The notes beneath the pieces were generated by a model. The model was not told where the DNA came from and made no database searches. It saw only the letters and a list, made by a program, of their open reading frames with translations. The translations under genes and the position numbers were made by a program. Positions 32,446-42,200 of a DNA stretch of 64,000 bases are shown here, piece after piece. The DNA is from Balanoglossus misakiensis. Lineage: Eukaryota > Hemichordata. Each line of letters begins with the position of its first letter. Position 1 is the first letter of the stretch. The stretch spans positions 6,944,001 to 7,008,000 of the forward strand of contig CM082595.2 of the NCBI GenBank assembly GCA_040954595.2, in the 5' to 3' direction.

Positions 32446-33912
32446 AGTATACATAAGGGCCTTACAGCATTAATATTAATCAAAAACCATACATTCAAAT
32501 GTCGATTTCATGTACAACATTCGACGTCAACAACATTCATAAATCCGCTTTGTAATGAGAAGTTTATTTAAAAACTTTATTCAAGTGGTGGAATTTAAAT
32601 AGAAAATTACAGACGTCAGATTCATAACTTTATTTGTCTTTCAGATTTGAAATAAAAGATGTTCCAATGTGACAACTTCTAAATATTTCATTGCAATTGT
32701 CAGAATCTCATATTGCATATAAATGACATTTGATTAGCCACACACTCCTGATAGTAAGACTCACAGTAAAGGCACTGTTTAAAACCACTCTGGTTAGTCA
32801 TTCGGGATAATAACAAAACATACATGGCATTGAAATGACTTAACTGGCATTAGTTCATAAAAAGACAACCTGTACTGAAATACTGTTGAATTAAATACTG
32901 AATACTCTGCTGTATTTTTCTCATAGGAACTGCGCCGACACGCAAACATTTGTGTTGTGACCTTTTGACCTTTGTTTGTTTGTTCGTTATTTGTATTCAC
33001 TCTCTTGCCTTGTGCGCCATATAAGGTTTGATCGTAAAGAATTGGTTTGTCTTTATTGCCGCTGGTAGTATCTTATACTGACACAAGTTTTGTAAATGAA
33101 ATTAATGTAGATACAGTTTGCAAATCTGACGATGAAAATTTTGCACAGTTTGCAAACCTAATGCTTAAATGTAATCTGAATATTTTTTGACATTATCCAT
33201 TTAAAAACAACCTATATTTTTCCTTGCAGAGGTGTCTCTCAAAAACATTTTATGAAGTACACAAAACCCAAGCTGATACGGGCAATGACCTGCTGAGAAA
33301 TCTGTTTCTCAGTCTCAGTTTCTGTAAACGAACTCCTCAATAAATCAAAATTTCATCTACTACAAACACCCAGTCCATTTACCATAATGATACTAAAAAT
33401 AGCAAAAAAAATTAATTTAAAAAATGACTCTTTGGGTGATAACATGTCAAAGTTTCAGACTACACAAAAAAGTAAAAACAGGTTAGTTAAAATGTTTGAG
33501 AAAAAATATACTTGTAATTAGTATGTTGCCAACTCAAGCATGATCAAAGTATTTGCTTTACAAATAAAACAACCCAAATATATACACAGAAACAAACCAT
33601 TTATACAAATGAATACTGATAAAATAAAACAGTAACAGCCATTTGATTAATTTACTGCCGGCTAAAAAAGCAGAAGACTGATAAAAACATGGTTATAAAA
33701 AGTTACAACAAACAACAGCTCAAATCAAAGTTGACTATAAATTCCCTGAATATTAAAATGAGCTAAAGTAAGTGTCATAAACCTGGATTACTTAAAAAAA
33801 ATCCTGTAAGAAAAGGTCACCATTGGGACTACCGCTTATTTGTAAATTGTATGTCCTGATTACAATGTAACAGGGTAATTGCTGGGATTTACACTTTTCT
33901 GTATTGAAGGTA
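32446..33912. other. AT-rich intergenic DNA
   Basis: About 1.5 kb of AT-rich sequence between the MITE above and the next one. No coding or repeat signal stands out. Confidence 0.35.
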
Positions 33913-34105
33913 CAGTAAAACATGTTATTTTCGCGAGGAATAAATTTTTGTGAAATACACGACAGCCAAAATAACGTGAAAATAAAAAGTCACGTAAATT
34001 ATTTTTCGGAGATAAAGATGCAGTGAATGAAATCAGAGAACGCGAAAATTAATACTTGCGAAACAGTGGCCTCTCTCGATATCGCGAAAATAAAGTGTTT
34101 CACAG
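33913..34105. mobile_element. TCGCGATATCGAGAGAGG-family MITE, copy 1
   Basis: Flanked by TA (33911-33912 and 34106-34107). The terminal inverted repeat is CAGTAAAACATG... and ...GTGTTTCACAG, with TTTTCGCGA just inside. The core reads GGCCTCTCTCGATATCGCG. Confidence 0.75.
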
Positions 34106-34682
34106 TATTCTCCTAATCACACAGGTTACTTATATGTAAAACAAAATGGGATATCAATCTGTCCCCTTGTACATGTACTCAAGTTTCCAGACTATACAGT
34201 TTTAATATAAATGAGGTAAAAATTCAAAACCAATTTTTCCATATCAGACCTGGAAAGACCTGTCAGTACTCAACTGGTTTCTTGTTGGCACAGTCAAGTT
34301 TTTGATGGTCAACTGGAAACAGTGGTCAACATTCAGCCTTCATGAAATACACAATTTCAGAAAATGTATGCAGGAGTCAGTAAGTCAATGTAGACGAAAA
34401 GTGTTAACAAAATCCTCGTTGTTCAACGTGTTCTGAGTATTACAGCCCAAATAATGCAACACACTTATTTGCTGCATTGTACATCATGATGGCAATTAAG
34501 CCATCTGTCAGACGGACAGAAGATATTGTTGTTTCTAGTTTGCAGAAGTTTAGTCTTGATGACATTCCAGTGTCCACCCCAAAGGCCACTTCTGCATGGA
34601 GGACACTTCTGATTGTCGCACATTAATCCCTGGATAGTTTGCACGGGGAAGTGGAACTGGTGTTCATAGGAGATTTTACACA

Positions 34683-34980
34683 GACCTAAGTGAGCTTCCT
34701 GGCTAATTTGCATAGATGCGGATGGTGCTCAAATCTAACACAGACCTGAGTGTGCTTCCTTGCTAATTTGCATAGATGCGGATGGTGCTCAAATCTAACA
34801 CAGACCTGAGTGTGCTTCCTTGCTAATTTGCATAGACACAGACGAATGCACCGAGATGCACATACATGAGTGTGCTTCCTGGCTAATTTGCATATATGCA
34901 GATATTTGCTCAAATCTAACACAGACCTGAGTGTGCTTCCTGGCTTATTTGCATGGACACATACAAACGCAGAGATATGC
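34683..34980 (-). repeat. Five 60-bp tandem repeats with octamer motif, in the Rho GEF 3' UTR
   Basis: Units start at 34681, 34741, 34801, 34861 and 34922. All five keep ATTTGCAT (34706, 34766, 34826, 34886, 34947), the POU octamer ATGCAAAT on the other strand. Units 1, 2 and 4 share one second half (GCTCAAATCTAACA) and units 3 and 5 another, so there is a two-unit higher-order pattern. The array begins about 30 bp past the Rho GEF stop codon. Because 60 is divisible by 3, an alternative frame stays open through it. Confidence 0.85.
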
Positions 34981-35005
34981 ACAGCGTTAGAGAACCGATC
35001 TCTAT

Positions 35006-38000
35006 TCAGTAAAGATCTCCGAATTTCGACTGCAGGAAGCACTGCGAGATACACAGCAGTCGATAGCGCTCTCGCAGATTCTTCGCACGTACGTGCTGGC
35101 TGAGAATCTCTTCCACGTTCGCCGCAGGGAACCAACCCTTTTCGCCGTCGCGTAACCGCTCACCTTCATACCAGCCTGTAAGTGAAATACAAACAATACA
35201 GGGGTCATGGCACTATAGCTCCACTTTTATGGCCATTAGCAAATGCTATGTAGAAAATCAATAACTGGGAAATTACTCAGATAAAATATCTTCAGAACTG
35301 CTTTTCGTATTCTTTAACACCATTAATTACCAGCACCGGTTATGTGACAAGACTCTTACAATTACATGTACTTATATTTGCAGTAACATATTTACCATCT
35401 GGTAATTTTCTGTAAACATTGATGATATCTGACTCTTCCAAGGACAGCTCGTCTGGCTCTGATGATGTGTATGCTTCTACACACTGGACTTGTGGACAAT
35501 CTGTCATAGAGAATGAAAATGTTTTTAGTTTTAAAATTGGTATCATTTTTCACAAACATACTAATTCATACGGATGAATTAAAGGGATTAAGTCTCTCTC
35601 TCACTGCCCTCTTTCCATTAATTATGTTTGATACACGACACTGTTTATGTTAATCTACATGTGGATATATAGTGAATCAACGTTCAACCACACACACCTT
35701 CCATCCCACTTGCAGACACTTTCATTTTGGCGAGATTTTTACTCTCATACCCTACAAACGGAATTTAATGAGTGTGTGGTTGAATGTTGATTCACTATAT
35801 ATATCCGCATGTAGAATAACATAAACAGTGTCTTGTATCAAACAGAAGTAATGGAAAAAGGGCGGCGAGAGAGAGAGACTTTGTCCCTTTAATGAACAAT
35901 GATGACAAAGAAATAAACCTACCCCAGGCTTCATAAACCTTGCCCTCTTCATAATCATCATCATCCATGTTATCAGGAGACAGGACGTCCACCCACCGCT
36001 GTCTGTCACTCCTGTACCAAAGAATTATGACAAGAGTTATTTCTCTTACACTTCAAGAGGTTTTATACTGTCCACACTGCAACCTAAATACTTAAATTGG
36101 TTCAAAATATAAACAATTCAATATTACTTCTATTACTTACAATACAATACAATACAATACAATATAATACAATACAATACAATACAATACAATACAATAC
36201 AATACAATACAATACAATACAATGCAATGCAATGCAATGCAATGCAAAGCAATACAATACAATACAATACAATACAATACAATACAATACAATACAATAC
36301 AATACAATACAATACAATATACATGTACGTACAATTTACTTGTGTTCAGTATAATTTCCCGCTGTTTTTTCTGGTAATTCTCCAACAAGACTAAGATGAA
36401 TATATTCATACAGTTAGCCGGCACACCTCGCTTCAGCAATGGATGCTGCTGAGGAAACTCCACTGGCTGAACCTGGCACATGTTACGAAGACAGTGATCC
36501 TCGACCACAAAACTGCCATCACTGTGAACAGAGACAGAAAAGTATGATTTGATCAAATTTTGATGTTCACTCTTTTGTGTTGTTGTTGTGCATATCAATC
36601 AACACACAGTTGAAAACAGTGATTGCAAGGGCTGGTGGTCACCTACAGCGAAAAACATACACTGATCCTAATTTTCCGCCCATTTGCAGTGCAGTATGGT
36701 ACAGTCTAGTGCTACACAGCACAACATAGAGCAAAGCAGCACAGTGCAGTACAATGGAAAATAATATAAAAGAAACAACACAATGCAGTACAGAACAGTA
36801 CAGTACAGTAAAGTACAGTAGAGTACAGTTCAGTTCAGTGCAGTGCAGTGCAGTACACTACAGTACACAGTACAATCAATAAAATACAATATTATTATAC
36901 AACTTTCAAGTAACATTTCTGTTACCTTCCTTGGGCACACAGTCATATTATCTCGGAATTAGTTCACAGGATAGAATGACTTACCTCTTTTTTCGTGTGA
37001 CGAGAATGAGATCTGTAAACAGAAACAGATGGATCCGTTCCTGGACTGGTTTGATGGTTGAACTGAACGGGTTTCTCGATTTCACATACTTGATTTCCGA
37101 CAACTCTCCTTTCTTCACCAGCCATCGCTGCTCTGACACCAAAGCCATATGCTGAAAATGAATAATAGTTACAATAATTTTTCTTGGCAGAAAATTTACT
37201 ACAGTCAAACCTCTCTATAGTGGCCAGTCAAGGGACTTTCCTAAACTGGCCTTTATAGACAGATGGCCTTTATATAGAGGTTAATTAACACACATGTGAA
37301 TTGCAAAGGGACTGTAACTAAGTGGCCACTATATAGAGGTGACCGCTATATGGGGGTGGCCACTAACAGGTGTTTGACTGTAGTATATAACTGTAGCATA
37401 AATGTAACAACTGTATTAGGCTGCTGATAAAACTGAATGACAGTTAAGAATTTTTCAATTTCATGTACGATAATCAAAACTTGCTTTTATCACCAATTTT
37501 TTTACTGATATATAGTCCATTATTTTTACTTCCTATGATCCTGTTTCTTTGATATGAAAATGTCATATTACCTTGTTCATTTTCAACTGTTTTTGTATTT
37601 CATACATTTCGTAAAGTCTGTCCATCTTCCGAGCACCTTCATTACACTCACGCACGTTTTTCTTGATAGCAAGAAGTGCAGTCCTTGCTGACTTGTATAT
37701 CAATGTCTCCTCCTCCACACGATGAAAAATGTTCTGTGGAAAAGACGGAAAAAAAATAAGAAAATTTTAGTCTTTCAATAAGAAGATAAAATATAGCTGC
37801 AAGCAGCAATAGCGGGCCCAAGCCAACATAGCACATAGCACATAGCAACATAGCAATAAGCATATCTACTCTGGATGCCAAGATATGGTAAAGTAGGTCA
37901 AAGGTCAACTGAGTTCATGCAAAATTTGGGTAAGAAATTTTCACCCTATATTGGTCCATGTTCAACAAAAACCAAACCTATAGCCCTATTGGTTAGCCTG

Positions 38001-39190
38001 GAATTAGGTATGCACATAATTAATGAGGTAGGCAGGTGTCACAGGTAACCCCCAATTTTGGCTTTTCAATTTTAGTCCAACCCTCCAAACCCCAAGTCTG
38101 TACCTGCTCTGGATGCCAAGATCTGGTAAAGTAGGTCAAAGGTCACCTGAGGTCATGCAAAATTTGGGCAAGAAATTTTGACCCTATACTGGTCCATGTT
38201 AAGCAAAAACTAAACCTATAGCCCTATTGGTTAGCCTGGAATTAGGTATGCACATAATTAATAAGGTAGGCAGGTGTCACAGGTGACCCCCAATTTTGGC
38301 TTTTCAATTTTAGTCCCAACCCTCCAAACACCAAGTCTGTACTTGCTCTGGATGCCAAGATCTGGTAAAGTAGGTCAAAGGTCACCTGAGGTCATGCAAA
38401 ATTTTGGCAAGAAATGTTGACCCTATACTGGTCCATATCCAACAAGAACGAAACCTCTAGCCCTCTTAGTTAGCCCAGAATTAGGTATGCACATAATTAA
38501 TGAGTTAAGCAGGTGTTACAGGTGAGCCCAAAATTTTGCCTGTTATTTTGGTCCCATTGTGCTCACTGCCCAATACACAGTCACTGTACAGGACCGTTGC
38601 ACAGACCAGAATTCCACACTAAGACGTGTAGTGTTCATAGCTTAACTATAGAGGTATAAGTAAAAAGGTATAAATTTAATTTAAAAAATTAATATAAAAA
38701 AATCGGTCGATTTTTCATATTATTTTTTTTCGCTTAAAATGATTGACAAATGCTAGGCTAGCTGCACACCAAAGTTTGAGATGATCAGCCTAACAGATTT
38801 TGAGATATGTATGCATATTTATCCAAAATAATATGTGGTCATAGCTTTACTATGTAAAGTATAGGCCGATGGCTTGGGCGAAAAATATGAAAAATAATAC
38901 TTAAAAATCTTCTCCTCAAAATTGACATGGCCTATGGCCTTGACATTTGGCATGTAGAACCCTGGCCATATGGTCCATAAAGTATCTGAACAGAATTTTG
39001 ATATCTCAATTCATATGCAAATTAGGCCGATTTGAAAATTTTGCCCATATATGGTCATCAGGTCACGTGACTAATTAAACATTCACGAGGGTACTGCACC
39101 AGCTCTCATTGGCCTGCACCATTGTGCTAAGTTTGAAATTGGTAGGTTCAGCCGTTCTCCAGATCTAGCTGGACAAAAAAACGACACAAG

Positions 39191-39222
<32 letters not shown>

Positions 39223-42200
39223 GAAGAAAAATCCCAGTAATACCAATAGGGCCCAAGCCTGCTGGGCTTGGGCCCTAATGAATTAATTTGATCACAGTTT
39301 CTACTGAGAAAAATTAATACTCGCAAAATAGTGGCCTCTCTCGATATCGCGAAAATTTCAACTCGCGAAAATAAAGTGTTAAACAGTATTCATTTGACGT
39401 CTTGCAAAGTTATGTAATAATATATGTAAGATTCCTAAAATTAATTATGCCAAGGACATGGCCTCCACTGATTCAAATGGTATAAATGGATGGCTTTTAC
39501 AATGCAATATTTTCCTTATATTCAGTAATTTTACTCAATGTAGATCACATGGGGGTATTCCACTTAAAGCTTTCACTGTTTCATTGTTATCAATTAGTAT
39601 GGTTGAATCCATAATAAGGAAAATGGGGGTGAAAGGGTGAGTGTTCCTTACTTCGATGAGCAATGGTAGTCTTGTGATTCTCTGCATAGGTAGAGTGATG
39701 AAAGACTGGAATGGAAGGGCCTCACAAACTGGTCTGGCTTCCAACTGTTTGACTATTTCCTTAAAACTAGCAGATTTTGCCCTGAAAGTTCAAATAGTCA
39801 TAATGAACGCATGAAAACGGCATCAGATTCTGCACTAAAAATTCAAATACTGTATTTGCCTTAAAAAGGTGAAAATGGCATCGCAATTTTCCGTGAAAAT
39901 ATTTACCACAAATAAATGAGAATGACTGAGCGATCTGATGGGTGATAAGAAGAAACATTCACAAATTTCCCCTAAACCAACTTCCATGCCCTCCCCTACG
40001 TATCAGTTTTGGACTATCCCTTACATTAATTCTTCATAAGTTCTCATTTGTTGCGACTGGTTGCTGCAGTACAGAACATAGCACTGGAAGTGTTCCTCAG
40101 CAAACTTCTCAACGATGTCACAAACATCAACCAACACAATACTTTCTTCTTGTCTGTTCTCCATTGCGAGCAAAAACCTAAAAAATAAAACATAAATTTA
40201 TCATTATATACCTCCACAGAAAACACAACTATCTTTTGAGTTATAAGTTGTACTCAATAATGCAAGTAAATCAGTTTTGTCAATCCCAATATCAACAAAT
40301 TGAATGGGTACCAAATAACATTCAGGCTTATATACAATGTAACCAGGCTTATATACAATGTAACCAGGCTTATATACAATGTAACCAGGCTTATATACAA
40401 TGTAACCATGCTTATGTACAATGTAACCAGACATATACAATGTAACAAGCCTTATATACAATGTAACAAGCCTTATATACAATGCATGTAACTAGGCTTA
40501 TATACAATGTAACTAGGCTTATATACAATGTAACCAGGCTTATATACAATGTAACAAGCCTTTACTTTACATATTATAATGCATATCTCACCTTTCGCTG
40601 ACATCTCGAATTGCCTCAATGTTGGAAAATAGTTGTTTTCTCTCCAGTTTTGACAGAATATGAATATTCTCCACAAAATTCTCAATGAAAATATTCAAAC
40701 TGTGTAAATAGGAAGCTTCAGATGTGATCACTTCAAATATCGTCTGTAGGAACAAAGAAACATTTTGAAATAAATTGATGGCCGTTTTACCAGTTTTGGC
40801 CACAAATATAATCTTGGACACTTCAATATACACAAAACAGACAAATGTTAAAACACTACATGTATTACATGCACATGGTATTATCATAAGTTACATCTTC
40901 TGTTACTTTCTGTATTTTAACTTATTCTACTTAAAGGGAAAAGTCTTTATCTCACTGCCCTTTATCCTTTGATTATGTTTGATACAAGACACCGTTTATG
41001 TTATTCTACATTGTGGATATACAGCACACACAACTTCCATCCCACTTGTAGACACTAGAGTGAAAAACTCGCCAAAAGAAATAATTGGTGTTTACCATTC
41101 ATTCATTCTGTTTGATACAAGACACTGTTTATGTTATTCTACATGTGGATATATAGTGATTCAATGTTTGTCCACACACAACTTCAATCCTGTTTGTCGG
41201 ATATGAGAGTAAAAATCTCGCCTAAATAAATAAATGGTAAAGACCTATTATTCATTTTGGGTGAGTTTTTATGCTCATATCCTACAAATCAGATGGAAGT
41301 TGTGCGTGGACAAACATTGATTCACTATATATATATATATATATATCCACATTTACATTAACATAAACCGTGTCTTGTATCAAACATAATTAATGGGAAA
41401 AGGGCATCAAGACTTTGTCCCTTTAAGTGTGACCAATATGCCTACAAGAAAAAGGTTTCAAAATCTTAATTTATAAAGGAAAGGGGGGTTACTTGGAAAA
41501 AAGGGGAGGAGTCGAGAGGAGGGTTTAGTCCTAAAACCTCACCTCTTGTAGTTTCAAATCATGTCTGGTTAGCGTCTTCAAGACTCCACTCTGTCGAACC
41601 TCGGGCAGGTCACTCCACAGTGTGCGTTGCAGTGTTCCGGCGCTCCTGTACGATGGCTTCGGAGCGGGAACGTTTTGATCCTTGTCTGCTTCTTCGTCTT
41701 CCGGGATTTCCCTCATCATCTGCGCGATCCGGGCCTTCTCTTCCTTCTGGTATTCTTGAAACATTGGTGCTGGGGTGATACAATAACAGAAGTGAGATAT
41801 GATGCATCTCGTATATTTGACTTCTATTTTGGGCACATGTACCGCACAATTTTCCAGTATGTTGTATGCCAAGTTCATCACTTTTGTTTACAGTGAATCC
41901 TGTCATTACGGACACCTCTCTAATCAGGACACCTGTCTATTAAGGACATATTTTTCAAGACAAGTCAGTTTGAATAGAATATTACCTGTCTATAAAGGAC
42001 ACCTCCCTATTTAGGACTCATTTTCCAGTCCCAGAAGTGTCCTTAATAGACAGCAGGTTTCACTGTACATTGGAAACACAGTGTATTTGATTCACACAGT
42101 GAGTTTTCAAGCAAAAATGAAACAGACTGTTGAAACAGACTGTAAAGCTCCTTACCCGTGTCAACATATCTGGATTTCTTTCTGTTTCTCTTAATGCCAC

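Noticed and set aside
34686-35135. 149-codon minus-strand frame with a repeated LCKLARKHTQVC motif
   Set aside because: It reads the SH3-encoding exon in the wrong frame and then the 60-bp 3' UTR repeats, which stay open because the period is a multiple of three.
36097-36598. Long frames rich in Asn-Thr-Ile-Gln and in Cys-Ile-Val-Leu-Tyr
   Set aside because: Translation of the (AATAC)n repeat. Only 36340-36521 on the minus strand is a real exon.
40322-40562. Possible CRISPR-like repeat-spacer pattern
   Set aside because: The 21-bp units abut each other without unique spacers, and the genome is eukaryotic.
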